Source of the DNA: Polyangiaceae bacterium
GTDB lineage: Bacteria > Myxococcota_A > Polyangia > Polyangiales > Polyangiaceae
NCBI GenBank assembly: GCA_015075635.1
Contig: JABTUA010000002.1
Location: forward strand, 682,001 to 746,000
DNA: 64,000 nt
Direction of reading: 5' to 3'
Part shown: in pieces, positions 40,415 to 49,327 of the stretch
Position numbering within the stretch: position 1 is the stretch's first letter
Layout of the letters: every line of letters begins with the position of its first letter
The notes under the pieces: generated by a model
What the model was told of the DNA's origin: nothing
The model's database searches: none
The model's input: the letters and a program-made list of their open reading frames with translations, nothing else
Made by a program: the position numbers and the translations under genes

Positions 40415-41545
40415 ATGTCGGTGGAAGTTCGTGAGACCCCGATCGGGGGCGACCTGCGCGATTTCTTGGACGTCGTGGACTACGTGTACCGCGACGACCC
40501 GAATTTCGTCCGCCCCCTCGATTTCGACCTGAAGCAGCGGCTGAGCAAGAAGAACCCCTTCTTCGAGCACGCGGAGGCCACCACCTTCACCGCCTACAAG
40601 AACGGCTGGTGCGTCGGCCGGGCCAGCGCGCAGATCGATCGCGGACACCTGGAGCGCTACAAGGACGACGTCGGTTTCTTCGGCTTCCTGGACACGGTGG
40701 ACGACCCGGAGGTGGCGAAGGCCCTGCTCGACGCGGCCGCCAAGTGGCTCTCGCGCCGCGGCATGAAGAAGATGCGGGGGCCGCTGTCGCTCAACATCAA
40801 CGAGGAGATGGGCTGCCTGATCGAGGGCTTCGACACGCCGCCGATGATCTTGATGCCTCACCACCAGCGCTACCAAGGTGGGCTCATCGAGCAAGCCGGG
40901 CTCGCCAAGATCAAGGACGTGTTCGCCTGGCGCTACACCGTCGGCAACGTGCCGAAGCGGGCCGAGAAGGCCATGGCCGACGTGGACGCCATGCCCGAGG
41001 TGAAGCTGCGCCACGTGGACAAGGGCAACGTCGAGCGCGACGTGCGCATCATCATGGACGTCTTCAACGACGCCTGGAGCGACAACTGGGGCTTCGTCGC
41101 GCTGACGGAGGCCGAGCTCACCAAGATGGCGAGCGAGCTCAAGCCGATCTTGATGCCGGAGCTGACTTACATCGCCGAGATCGACGGCTCACCGGCGGCG
41201 GTGGCGCTGGCGTTGCCGAACGTCAACGAGCTGATCGGCGACCTGCACGGCAAGCTCTTCCCCTTGGGACTGCCCAAGCTGCTCTACCGGCTGAAGGTGA
41301 AGGGACCCAAGTCGGCGCGGCTGATCATCCTGGGCATCCGCAAGAAGTACCGCGGCGTGAAGAAATACGGCGCGCTCAGCACCTGCCTGTACGCGAAGAT
41401 GCACCGCTCCGCCGAAGCCATCGGGGTCACGTGGGGCGAGCTGTCGTGGACGCTCGAGGACAACGCCGCCGTGAACGTCGGCATCAAGTTCATGGGCGGC
41501 GAGATCTACAAGAAGTACCGGGTCTACGAGCGGGACCTCGCCTGA
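40415..41545 (+). CDS. GNAT-fold acyltransferase-like protein, candidate ceramide synthase
   Basis: 376 residues, cytoplasmic. N-terminal GNAT-like pattern: DYVYRDDPNFVRPLDFDLKQ, NPFFEHAEATTFTAYKNGWC, VGFFGFLDTVDDPEVAKALL, MKKMRGPLSLNINEEMGCLI, PPMILMPHHQRYQGGLIEQA. C-terminal half repeats GNAT-like features (WGFVALTEAELTKMASELKP, YGALSTCLYAKMHRSAEAIG, GELSWTLEDN). From memory, this resembles the family that includes the bacterial ceramide synthase reported from Caulobacter, which also sits near spt; that is a family-level inference from memory. The nearby SPT-like gene supports a sphingolipid role. Confidence 0.7.
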   Translation: MSVEVRETPIGGDLRDFLDVVDYVYRDDPNFVRPLDFDLKQRLSKKNPFFEHAEATTFTAYKNGWCVGRASAQIDRGHLERYKDDVGFFGFLDTVDDPEVAKALLDAAAKWLSRRGMKKMRGPLSLNINEEMGCLIEGFDTPPMILMPHHQRYQGGLIEQAGLAKIKDVFAWRYTVGNVPKRAEKAMADVDAMPEVKLRHVDKGNVERDVRIIMDVFNDAWSDNWGFVALTEAELTKMASELKPILMPELTYIAEIDGSPAAVALALPNVNELIGDLHGKLFPLGLPKLLYRLKVKGPKSARLIILGIRKKYRGVKKYGALSTCLYAKMHRSAEAIGVTWGELSWTLEDNAAVNVGIKFMGGEIYKKYRVYERDLA

Positions 41546-41583
41546 TTCTCGCGCCTCGGGCGCGGCCGCCGTAGACTCCGCCC

Positions 41584-43038
41584 GTGCGCCTGCTCCTCGT
41601 CACCGTGCTCGGGCTGACTGCCGCGTGCAGCAGCGACGAAGGGACGGGGAAGCAGCCGGCCGCCGGCGGCGCGTCGAGCGGTGGCGCGTCGAGCGGCGGC
41701 GCGTCGAGCGGCGGTCAAGCGGGACAGAGCGGAGGGAGCGCCGGCACCGGCGGCGGGGCTGCCGGCAGCGGAGGCAGCGGCGGTACGGCGGACGGCCCGA
41801 CGCGTTACCCGGCGAACGCCGTCACTTCCCCGGTGAACGAGCACGTCGCCAAGCGCCTGCGCGCCATCGCCAGCCTGGACGCGAGCCGCAAGCCGGACGT
41901 GTTCATGAAGGTCGGCGACTCGCATACCGTGAGCAAGAACCTGATGTATTGCTTCGCGGGCCCGTCGCAGCCGAGCTACCAGCTCGAGCTAGCCGGCAAC
42001 GACGCCCTCTTGCCGAGCATCCAGCACTTCCGCAAGGGCAGCGCGGCGGGGACCACGCCGTTCGACCGCGCCTCGCTGGCGGCCGTGGTCGGCAAGAGCG
42101 CGAGCTGGGCCACCGCCGGCAGCCCCTCGCCGATGAGCCAGGAGCTCGGCGCGCTGAACCCGCGCTTCGCGCTGGTGAGCTACGGCACCAACGACATGCA
42201 GATGGGGGTGACCTTCGCCAGCGCGCTCTGGCCCTTCCACGAGAACCTGTCGAAGCTGCTCGATCAGCTCGAGAGCTCCGGCGTCGTGCCGATCGTGGCA
42301 GGGCTCTTGCCTCGGGGAGACGACGCCACGGCGGCGCTCTGGGCCGAGGTCTACGACGTGGTCACCCGCGGCATCGCCGAAGGCCGGCAGCTGCCCTACC
42401 TGAGCATGTACCTGGGCACGAAGGATCTGCCCAAACAAGGGCTCGCCGGCGACAACCTGCACGGCAACGTGTACGTCGCCGGGTCGAGCCAACCTTGCGT
42501 GTTCACCAGCGCGGGCCTCGCCTTCAGCTACAACGTGCGGAATCTCACCAGCATGCAGCAGCTCGACGTGGTCAAGCGCGTCGTGGTGGACACGGAACAG
42601 GCCCCGGACGCGACCGTACCGGGAACGAGCGGCACCGGCACGAGCGCCGACCCCTTCGTGGTGGATGCACTCCCGTTCACGCACCACGCCAACACCGACG
42701 CCGCCCCGGACGACGCCATCGAGGTCTACGCCGGCTGCGGCTCGACGGCGGACGAGTCGGGCCCGGAGCAGTACTACACGCTGGTGGTGAGCGAGCCCAC
42801 GCCGATCCGCGCCATGCTCTTCGACCGCGAGGGCGTGGACGTGGACCTGCACCTGCTCTCCGGGGGGACGACCGGGGCGGCGTGCAAGGCCCGCCACGAT
42901 CGTCTGATCGAGCGCACGCTGCCGGCCGGCGCTCACACCTTCGTGGTGGACAGCTTCGTGGCATCGGGGAAGGCGCAGTCGGGCGAGTACATGCTGGCGA
43001 TCACGCGCTGCGCCCCGACGGACGCCGCGTGCCAGTGA
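41584..43038 (+). CDS. SGNH-hydrolase-like lipoprotein
   Basis: 484 residues from GTG 41584. Lipoprotein signal MRLLLVTVLGLTAAC, a Gly/Ser linker (GGASSGGASSGGASSGG), then an SGNH-type domain about 75-300: GDSH in KVGDSHTVSKNL (block I Ser), SYGTNDMQMG (block III Asn), and a late GDNLHGNVYV (Asp and His of block V). Residues of about 330-484 resemble a bacterial pre-peptidase C-terminal beta domain (YYTLVVSEPTPIRAMLFDRE, GVDVDLHLLSGGT). Probably deacylates surface or extracellular carbohydrate esters; substrate unknown. Confidence 0.8.
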   Translation: MRLLLVTVLGLTAACSSDEGTGKQPAAGGASSGGASSGGASSGGQAGQSGGSAGTGGGAAGSGGSGGTADGPTRYPANAVTSPVNEHVAKRLRAIASLDASRKPDVFMKVGDSHTVSKNLMYCFAGPSQPSYQLELAGNDALLPSIQHFRKGSAAGTTPFDRASLAAVVGKSASWATAGSPSPMSQELGALNPRFALVSYGTNDMQMGVTFASALWPFHENLSKLLDQLESSGVVPIVAGLLPRGDDATAALWAEVYDVVTRGIAEGRQLPYLSMYLGTKDLPKQGLAGDNLHGNVYVAGSSQPCVFTSAGLAFSYNVRNLTSMQQLDVVKRVVVDTEQAPDATVPGTSGTGTSADPFVVDALPFTHHANTDAAPDDAIEVYAGCGSTADESGPEQYYTLVVSEPTPIRAMLFDREGVDVDLHLLSGGTTGAACKARHDRLIERTLPAGAHTFVVDSFVASGKAQSGEYMLAITRCAPTDAACQ

Positions 43039-43079
43039 CAGCTCTCGCGTCGCGCGGGGTTCTGCCGTAGAGTTCGGCC

Positions 43080-43556
43080 ATGATGCGATGGCTCCTCCGG
43101 AGCGTCACGGTGAGCGGGCTCGCGCTCCTCGGCTTCGTGGCCTGCAGCGCCGAGGAAGGCGGCGGCCCGCCCTCCGCGCCGTGTACCGATCAGACCAAGG
43201 GCGCGGCGCCCATTTGCGGCAAGACCTGCGCAAATCGCTGCGGCTGCACCGACTGTCAGCCCGGTGCCCAGACCTTCATCGGCGGCACTGCGTACGTCTG
43301 CCAGAACGGTTGCTTCGCGGCCACATCCGGCACGGGCGGCAGCGGCAGCGGCGGCAGCAGCAGCGGCGGTGCGAGCGGCAGCGGCGGCGGCGATCCGTGT
43401 GCGGGCGTGGACTGCAACGCCAGCCCGCCGATCTGCGGAGCCTGCACCACGTGCGCCTGCTGCACGTGTACCAACGGCGAATTCAAGGACATCGGTGGCA
43501 CGACCTACGTTTGCACCGGCGACTGCTACGCCTCGGGCAGCGGCGACGGCGGCTGA
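43080..43556 (+). CDS. Cys-rich lipoprotein with two related Cys modules
   Basis: 158 residues. Signal MMRWLLRSVTVSGLALLGFVAC. Two Cys modules separated by a Gly/Ser linker: first CGKTCANRCGCTDCQPGAQT ending TAYVCQNGCFAA, second CNASPPICGACTTCACCTCT ending TTYVCTGDCYAS. The shared G-G-T-x-YVC-x2-(G/D)CY/F ending indicates an internal duplication. Function unknown. Convergent with the next gene, 11 nt apart. Confidence 0.77.
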   Translation: MMRWLLRSVTVSGLALLGFVACSAEEGGGPPSAPCTDQTKGAAPICGKTCANRCGCTDCQPGAQTFIGGTAYVCQNGCFAATSGTGGSGSGGSSSGGASGSGGGDPCAGVDCNASPPICGACTTCACCTCTNGEFKDIGGTTYVCTGDCYASGSGDGG

Positions 43557-43567
43557 AGTTCTCGAGC

Positions 43568-44149
43568 TCAGGCGCCCAGGCGGTAGAAGGTCGCCCCTGC
43601 GCTGACCAGCGGTGTGGGCTCGTTCTTGAACTTGCGACCGAGCGCCTCGACCGCCTCGGTGTCCACGTACAGGCCCGCACCCCAGCCATCCGGCGCGTCG
43701 GCCTGATCGTGGTGCGCGGCGGTGTCGGCCCAGAGCGCGCGCCGCAGCGGCTCGCTGGGCGCCGAGGCGACGGCGACGAACACGCCGTTCATCTCCGGGA
43801 GCTCGCTGCCGGCCTCGTCGGCGAGCCAGCGGCCGCCGTAGCTCACCACGCCCACGGTCGCAAAGCCTTGCTCGGAGAGGCGCGCCCGCACCAGCTTCAG
43901 CCAGGCGATCGGGTCCTCGGTCTGATCGCCGTCGGCGAGCTCCAGGTAGAGCGCGTGGCCGAGATCCAGGGCCCGCACGTCCTGACCCAGCGCGAAGATG
44001 CCCAGCGCGTCGCGCCAGGCGTCGCGAAACGCGCGCCAGCGCCGGGCGAACTCGGCGGGCTCCTGGCTGTACTCCTCTTGCTCGAGATCGGCCCAGGAGA
44101 GCAGCAGGCCGAAGGCGTTCTCGTCGTCCATGGATCGATGGTCTTTCAC
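43568..44149 (-). CDS. Cytoplasmic protein of unknown function
   Basis: 193 residues from GTG 44149 (alternative ATG at 44131, six codons in). No signal or TM. Helical N-terminal half (AEFARRWRAFRDAWRDALGI), then an alpha/beta-like region (LDLGHALYLELADGDQTEDP, AWLKLVRARLSEQGFATVGV). No family recognised. Same strand as, and 18 nt downstream of, the PGPGW membrane gene. Confidence 0.7.
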   Translation of the reverse strand: MKDHRSMDDENAFGLLLSWADLEQEEYSQEPAEFARRWRAFRDAWRDALGIFALGQDVRALDLGHALYLELADGDQTEDPIAWLKLVRARLSEQGFATVGVVSYGGRWLADEAGSELPEMNGVFVAVASAPSEPLRRALWADTAAHHDQADAPDGWGAGLYVDTEAVEALGRKFKNEPTPLVSAGATFYRLGA

Positions 44150-44167
44150 CCCAGCGGACCGCGCTCG

Positions 44168-44620
44168 TCAATCGAGGATCAAGGGCGGCGCGCCGGCTCG
44201 GCGCCGGAGCGCGTTCAGCGCGCGCATCACGTGCGGGCGAGCCACCAGCTTGCGCTCCAGCGTGCGCTTGCCGGGGAAGTCGAGGAGCACCAGCGCCATG
44301 ACGATGGTCAAGATCCCCTGGCCCGGCAGGACCAACATGGCGAGCCCGGCGACGAGCAGGAGCCCGCCCGCCACGTTCTTCGCGACGTGCAGCGGACGGC
44401 GCCACTTGGGGCTGCGAATGACGCTGATGGGCGCTTCGTGGTCGTGGCGCACGAAGTAGTCCCGCGGCAGGCGTGCGACGAACCAGGGCAGAGCGACGAC
44501 ACTGGCCACCAGGAGGAGCAGCGAGAGCAGCGTCACGGTGGCGAGCACCTGAGGCGTGATCAGCCAGTCGAGCGCTGGGCGCGCCCACGCGGGCATGCTG
44601 CTCTTCAGCCACTCGGTCAC
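44168..44620 (-). CDS. PGPGW-type membrane protein
   Basis: 150 residues, about three TMs: ATVTLLSLLLLVASVVALPW, then NVAGGLLLVAGLAMLVLPGQ with GILTIVMALVLLDFPGKR. The L-P-G-Q-G-I...L-L-D-F-P-G-K-R motif is that of the putative transmembrane PGPGW family, whose function is unknown. A cytoplasmic basic tail follows. GTG start. Lies between trpE (10 nt) and the unknown gene on the same strand. Confidence 0.8.
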   Translation of the reverse strand: MTEWLKSSMPAWARPALDWLITPQVLATVTLLSLLLLVASVVALPWFVARLPRDYFVRHDHEAPISVIRSPKWRRPLHVAKNVAGGLLLVAGLAMLVLPGQGILTIVMALVLLDFPGKRTLERKLVARPHVMRALNALRRRAGAPPLILD

Positions 44621-44630
44621 TCACGAGACG

Positions 44631-46007
44631 TTAGCCACTGAAACGTGTTCGTCGAGCCGCCTCGACGGCGGCGAGCGCGGCGCGGGCCTTGTTCCGCGTC
44701 TCCTTGGCCTCCAGCTCGGGCACGCTGTCGGCCACGATGCCCGCTCCGGCGCTGACCTCGAAGCGGCCGTCTCGGAGCACCACCGTGCGGATGGCGATGG
44801 CGAAGTCGAGCTCCCGGCCCGCGCTGACCCAGCCCACCGCGCCGCCATAGACCCCGCGCGGACGCGGCTCGAGCTCGCGGATGATCTGCATGGCACGCAC
44901 CTTCGGCGCGCCGGTCAGGGTGCCCGCCGGAAAGGTCGCGCGGAGCACGTCCCAGGGGCCGACGGCGTCGGTGAGCTCGCCGGCGACCTCGCTCACGATG
45001 TGCATCACGTGGCTGAAGCGCTCCACGACCAAACGCTTCTCCAGGCGCACGCTGCCCGGGCGGCTGACGCGCCCGACGTCGTTGCGCCCGAGGTCAATGA
45101 GCATGACGTGCTCCGCCAGCTCCTTGGGATCGGAGAGCATCTCCTCGGCCAGAACGGCGTCTTCGGCCGGCGTCCTGCCTCGACGCCGCGTCCCCGCGAT
45201 GGGTCGAACGGTGACCGTCGAGCCCTCGACGCGCACCAGGGTCTCCGGGCTGGCTCCGGCCAGCGCGATCGCCGGAGCGTCGTCCCGCGCCGGCAGCTCG
45301 AACAGGTACATGTAGGGCGCCGGAGAGAGCACGCGGAGCGCCCGGTAGACGTCGAAGGCGTCGGCGCCGAGCGCCGGCACGGAGAAGGTGCGCGCCGCCA
45401 CCACCTGGAAGGCGTCACCGGCCAAGATGTGCTCCTTCACTCGCAGAACGCTCTGCCCGTAGGCCTCGTCGCAGGTGTCGAGCTCGAGGTCCGCGGGGAC
45501 CAGGCTCGGATCTGGCGCCGGGAGCGGCGGCAGCGCGGCGGCCCGTGAGAGCAGCTGCTCTGCTCGCTCGACCTCCTCGGCGCGGGTTCCGGCCAGGGTC
45601 GCGGTGTGGGTCAGGTTGTCGAAGACCACGACCGTGGGCTCCCCGACCAGGCGCACTACGGGGGTGGACGGTCCCGGCCAGGGATCGACGCTGAACGCCG
45701 AGTGCACGGCGTCGTAGCTGACGACGCCGAAGTGGGACGTCGCGAGCTTCTTCGCGATGTCGGCTTCATGAGAGGGAAGCGCGGGCAAGAGCTCGGCGAG
45801 ACGCGCGAAGGGATCACGGCCCGACTGCGCAGAAATTACGACCTCGCTCCGGGGTCGCACTCCCAGGATGGAGTAGCGTCCCCAGCGCTCGCCGGGGACC
45901 ACGCTCTCGAGCAGGAAGCAGCCCTTCCCTGCGTCGCGGCGCAGCGCCGCGTAGGCGCCCACCGGAGTGATGCCGTCCACGACCAGCGTCTTCTCGAACA
46001 CGGTCAT
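44631..46007 (-). CDS. trpE: Anthranilate synthase component I (TrpE)-like
   Basis: 458 residues. Converts chorismate and ammonia to anthranilate, the first tryptophan-specific step. N-terminal tryptophan-binding LLES motif (FLLESV) is present. Chorismate domain: VKEHILAGDAFQVVAARTFS, SPAPYMYLFELP, GASPETLVRVEGSTVTVRPI, AGTRRRG, EEMLSDPKELAEHVMLIDLG, RNDVGRV, FPAGTLTGAPKVRAMQII and YGGAVGWVS. PIAGTRRRG favours TrpE over PabB (PIKGT). No glutamine-amidotransferase subunit (trpG) is in this window. Divergent from a lipoprotein gene. Confidence 0.88.
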   Translation of the reverse strand: MTVFEKTLVVDGITPVGAYAALRRDAGKGCFLLESVVPGERWGRYSILGVRPRSEVVISAQSGRDPFARLAELLPALPSHEADIAKKLATSHFGVVSYDAVHSAFSVDPWPGPSTPVVRLVGEPTVVVFDNLTHTATLAGTRAEEVERAEQLLSRAAALPPLPAPDPSLVPADLELDTCDEAYGQSVLRVKEHILAGDAFQVVAARTFSVPALGADAFDVYRALRVLSPAPYMYLFELPARDDAPAIALAGASPETLVRVEGSTVTVRPIAGTRRRGRTPAEDAVLAEEMLSDPKELAEHVMLIDLGRNDVGRVSRPGSVRLEKRLVVERFSHVMHIVSEVAGELTDAVGPWDVLRATFPAGTLTGAPKVRAMQIIRELEPRPRGVYGGAVGWVSAGRELDFAIAIRTVVLRDGRFEVSAGAGIVADSVPELEAKETRNKARAALAAVEAARRTRFSG

Positions 46008-46050
46008 CGTTCCCGAGTCTTACCAGGTTCAGCGGTGTATGCTTCGCCCG

Positions 46051-46530
46051 ATGCGGTTCTGGCTGCTCTTACTGCTCGTCCTCGCGCCGGGTTGTCGCAA
46101 GGTCAGCGAGCGCACGCTCCGGGACACCGAGTCCCGGAGCATCAAGGCCAGCTGCGATCGCGAGGGCAAGTGCGAGCTCGCGCTGGTGGCCGGACAGCAC
46201 GCGCCCGACAAGAAGGCGCTGGCGCTACACACCACCGGCAACCTGGTCGGAGTGTGCGACGTCGGCGAGAGCAATGAGCCGGACGCGACGACCGACTGCC
46301 GCGCGCTGGTCTGCGACGCCGACGTGGACTGCCCGCCGATGCACGGCTTGAAGGACGGCACCTGCATCAACGGTCTGTGCCGCGAGCCTTCGGCGAGCAT
46401 CGGCGTAGACGACGCAGTGATGCTCTGCTTCGCCGGCACCGGGCTCGGCACGACCTCGCCGGATCGGCTGGCCTTGGCGCTGAACTGCGGCAGCCCGTGC
46501 CGGGTTCCGGCCGTCTGCCGCCAGCCCTGA
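46051..46530 (+). CDS. Cys-rich lipoprotein
   Basis: 159 residues from the ATG at 46051 (signal MRFWLLLLLVLAPGC); the frame also has an upstream ATG at 46039 but that lengthens the N-terminus without benefit. Mature part has paired Cys (SIKASCDREGKCELAL, VCDVGESNEPDATTDCRALV, CDADVDCPPMHGLKDGTCIN, GLCREP, NCGSPCRVPAVCRQP) in the Dickkopf-like style. Function unknown. Confidence 0.77.
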   Translation: MRFWLLLLLVLAPGCRKVSERTLRDTESRSIKASCDREGKCELALVAGQHAPDKKALALHTTGNLVGVCDVGESNEPDATTDCRALVCDADVDCPPMHGLKDGTCINGLCREPSASIGVDDAVMLCFAGTGLGTTSPDRLALALNCGSPCRVPAVCRQP

Positions 46531-46576
46531 GCCAGCGGTTCCATCGCGGCGGGATCTGCAATAGCGTCCCGCCCCC

Positions 46577-48001
46577 ATGCTCGAACGGAAGTCCGTCCGC
46601 GCCAGCGTCGCCCTTGCGGCCTACGCCGAGCCGGTGCTCGAAGGCCGCCGCGTCATCGTGTTCGGGGACTCGTCCTCCGGGCTCGCCGAGCAGTTGCTCG
46701 AGCGCGGCGCGCGCCTGGTCCACGTCTACGACCCGGACGCGGCGCGGGTCGCCGAGAGCACGGTCCGCAACAGATCGCAGAACATCGCCATCGCGGCCCT
46801 CTCGGACATGGGCCTCGCCCTGCGCGAAGGCGCGTTCGACGTCGGCGTGGTCGAAGACCTGACCATGACCGGTCCGGCGCACTCGGTGCTCAAGCGCCTG
46901 CGCCGGGCGCTCTCGCCCCGGGGGGTCGCCTTGGTCGCCGCGCCGAACCCGGAGGTGAGCGAGCGCTTGCTGCCTGGTGGCCCGAGCTTCGACTCGGCCC
47001 TCGACTACTACCAGCTCTACGACGCGGTCGCCTCCGAGTTCCAGCACGTGCGCATGCTCGGCCAGACGCCGTTCGTCGGCTTCGCGGTGGTGGACTTCGC
47101 CGCGCAGGAGACGCCCGAGCCGTCGCTGGACACCGCGTTCGTTCCCGGCGGCGCGGAGGAGCCGGAGTGGTTCATCGCGTTCGCGAGCTCGGTGCCGCTG
47201 CGCCTGGACGAGTTCCAGATCGTGCAGCTCCCGCTGGAGATCTTGAGCGCGCGCCCCCAGAGCGCCAAGAGCGACGCGGAGCTCGGTTCGGCGCGCGAGG
47301 CCGAGCGGCGCATGCGCGAGCGCATGGCCGACCTCGAGGCGGAGGTGAGCGAGCTCGAGGGCCAGCTGCGAACCGCGCGCACCCGCGACGCGAGCGCCGA
47401 GGAGGTCATCACCCTGCGCGCGGAGCTGGCCAAGCGCGAGCGCTGGGTGGCCGAGGTCGAGGCGCGCGCCGCGGTCGCCGACGCCCGGGCCGACGAGGCT
47501 GAGACCGAGCTCGAGGCGCTGCGCGACGAGATCGCCCGCGAGCGCGCGGCCGCCGGCGAGCCGCTCAGAGTGCTCGAAGGCCAGGTCGCAGCGCTCCGGG
47601 AGGAGCTGGCGAAGGAGAGCGCCGACAACCACCAGCTCCGGGAGCGCATCGAGCATCAGGACCAGCGCATCAGTGCGCTCTCGGCGGTGGACGCCGAGAA
47701 GGAGGGCGACGAGGTCGACTCCCTGGAGGCGCAGCTCAAGGCCAGGGGCGCCGAGGTCCGTCGGCTGGAGCGGGATCTCCGGCAGGTGGAGCGGCTCGGC
47801 CGGGAGCTGCTCGAGACCCTGACCGAGCTGGCGCAGCGCAACGCGGTCAGCGAGGCCGACCTGGAGGCCGCGCGCTGGAGCCTCTCGGCGGCCTCCGGCT
47901 CGGACGGCACCCAGGCCGAGCGCCAGCTGGAACGGGCCCTGGCGGCCCTCCAGCAGCGCCTGGTCCTCGAGGCCCAGGCCCGCAAGGCGGAGCCCTCTTG
48001 A
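46577..48001 (+). CDS. SAM-methyltransferase-like domain fused to long coiled coil
   Basis: 474 residues. Residues of about 15-170 follow a class I methyltransferase-like fold (EGRRVIVFGDSSSGLAEQLL, ARLVHVYDPD, FDVGVVEDL, LKRLRRALSPRGVALVAAPN), although the glycine-rich motif is unusual (FGDSSSG). Residues of about 230-470 are almost uninterrupted coiled coil (REAERRMRERMADLEAEVSE, RRLERDLRQVERLGRELLET). The fusion suggests a scaffold or polar protein using a methyltransferase-like head for binding; enzymatic activity is uncertain. Cytoplasmic. Confidence 0.75.
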   Translation: MLERKSVRASVALAAYAEPVLEGRRVIVFGDSSSGLAEQLLERGARLVHVYDPDAARVAESTVRNRSQNIAIAALSDMGLALREGAFDVGVVEDLTMTGPAHSVLKRLRRALSPRGVALVAAPNPEVSERLLPGGPSFDSALDYYQLYDAVASEFQHVRMLGQTPFVGFAVVDFAAQETPEPSLDTAFVPGGAEEPEWFIAFASSVPLRLDEFQIVQLPLEILSARPQSAKSDAELGSAREAERRMRERMADLEAEVSELEGQLRTARTRDASAEEVITLRAELAKRERWVAEVEARAAVADARADEAETELEALRDEIARERAAAGEPLRVLEGQVAALREELAKESADNHQLRERIEHQDQRISALSAVDAEKEGDEVDSLEAQLKARGAEVRRLERDLRQVERLGRELLETLTELAQRNAVSEADLEAARWSLSAASGSDGTQAERQLERALAALQQRLVLEAQARKAEPS

Positions 48002-48015
48002 GCCGCTTCGTCGCG

Positions 48016-48043
48016 TTGACAGGGGTCTTTCGGAGCTTATTGT
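48016..48043 (+). promoter_or_regulatory. Candidate sigma-70-type promoter for dnaJ
   Basis: Consensus TTGACA (48016-48021), 16-nt spacer, TATTGT (48038-48043), 37 nt before the dnaJ ATG. No CIRCE element is seen upstream of the gene. Confidence 0.6.
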
Positions 48044-48080
48044 CTAGTCTCATCGTCCTCCCGGTCCGGGCCCCGGTTCA

Positions 48081-49181
48081 ATGAGCGAAAAGCGCGACTA
48101 CTACGAGGTGCTCGAGGTCTCGAAGGAGGCCAGTGCGGACGACGTCCGCAAGGCCTACCGCAAAGCGGCGCTCAAGTTCCATCCGGACCGGAACCCCGGG
48201 GACCCGACGGCCGAGGCGAAATTCAAGGAGGCCACCGAGGCCTACAGCGTGCTCTCGGACGAGCAGAAGCGCGCCCAATACGACCGCTTCGGCCACGCCG
48301 GGATGGGCGGGGGCTTCGATTTCCAGCAGGCCGGGATGGGCGACATCCTGAGCCAGTTCCAGGACCTGTTCTCGGACTTCTTCGGGGGCTTTGGCGGCTT
48401 CGGCGGCCAGCGCCGGCGCCAGCGCGGCCCGGAGCGCGGGCAAGACGTGCGCGTCGAGGCCCACATCAGCCTGAAGGACGCCTTCACCGGCGTGAAGCAC
48501 GAGGTCGGCATCCGCGGCAGCGCCCCTTGCGAGACCTGCTCGGGCACCGGCGCCGCGGCGGGCGCGCGTCCCGAGCGCTGCCAGCAGTGCGGCGGCAACG
48601 GCCAGGTCACGACCCAGCGTGGCTTCATCATGTTCAGCACCACGTGCCCGGTCTGTCGGGGCTCCGGCGAGTTCATTTCGAAGCCCTGTGCGGACTGCTC
48701 GGGTACGCGCTACGTCGAGAAGAAGCGCAAGGTGCTGGTCACTTTCCCCGCCGGCATCGACAGCGGTCAAACGCTGCGCGTCCCCGGTCAGGGCATGCCG
48801 GGCCCCGCCAACGGCGTTCCCGGCGACCTCTACGTGGACGTGGTGCTCGAAGAGGACGAGAGCTTCCAGCGCGACGGCCACGACCTGGTCGCTCGCCGCG
48901 AGATCACCTTCCCGGAGGCGGCGCTCGGCAGCGAGATCACGGTCGAGCTCCCGGACGGCGTGAGCGTGAGCGCCGAGGTCCCCGCCGGCACGCAGCCCGG
49001 GACGGTGATCAGCATTCGCGGCAAGGGCATGCCCCGCCTCGACGGCCGCGGGCGCGGGGACCTGCACGTGGTGACCGAGGTCGCCGTTCCGAAGAAGCTC
49101 AGCCGGCGCGCCAAGAAGCTCCTGGAAGAGCTGGAAGAAGAGCTGGGCGAGTCCGGGGACAAGGCAGCCCGCACGGCCTGA
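48081..49181 (+). CDS. dnaJ: Chaperone protein DnaJ (type I Hsp40)
   Basis: 366 residues. Stimulates DnaK ATPase and delivers unfolded clients. J domain about 4-70 with HPD in KFHPDRNPGD, a G/F-rich region with Gln/Arg repeats (GGFGGFGGQRRRQRGPERGQ), four zinc-binding C-x2-C-x-G-x-G repeats about 150-207 (CETCSGTG, CQQCGGNG, CPVCRGSG, CADCSGTR), and the client-binding C-terminal domain (PGTVISIRGKGMPRLDGRGR). The fourth zinc motif ends GTR rather than GxG, a common variation. No dnaK or grpE in the window. Confidence 0.95.
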   Translation: MSEKRDYYEVLEVSKEASADDVRKAYRKAALKFHPDRNPGDPTAEAKFKEATEAYSVLSDEQKRAQYDRFGHAGMGGGFDFQQAGMGDILSQFQDLFSDFFGGFGGFGGQRRRQRGPERGQDVRVEAHISLKDAFTGVKHEVGIRGSAPCETCSGTGAAAGARPERCQQCGGNGQVTTQRGFIMFSTTCPVCRGSGEFISKPCADCSGTRYVEKKRKVLVTFPAGIDSGQTLRVPGQGMPGPANGVPGDLYVDVVLEEDESFQRDGHDLVARREITFPEAALGSEITVELPDGVSVSAEVPAGTQPGTVISIRGKGMPRLDGRGRGDLHVVTEVAVPKKLSRRAKKLLEELEEELGESGDKAARTA

Positions 49182-49327
49182 GGGGTATTTCTTCACTCCG
49201 TTGACGACAGCGAACGCCACGCGACGCTTCCACTCTGTCGAAACAGCCGCCGCCGGTCCCGGCCGGTTCTCACACTCCCGCCTCGATGGCGCACCGTGAT
49301 CTGATCATGGCAAGACTGTCCACGTGA

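Noticed and set aside
44631..46007. Calling the chorismate enzyme PabB
   Set aside because: PIAGTRRRG and the N-terminal LLES feedback motif favour TrpE; PabB normally has PIKGT.
49182..49327. Terminator after dnaJ
   Set aside because: Only a 4-bp GC stem without a following T-run is seen in this interval; too weak to call.
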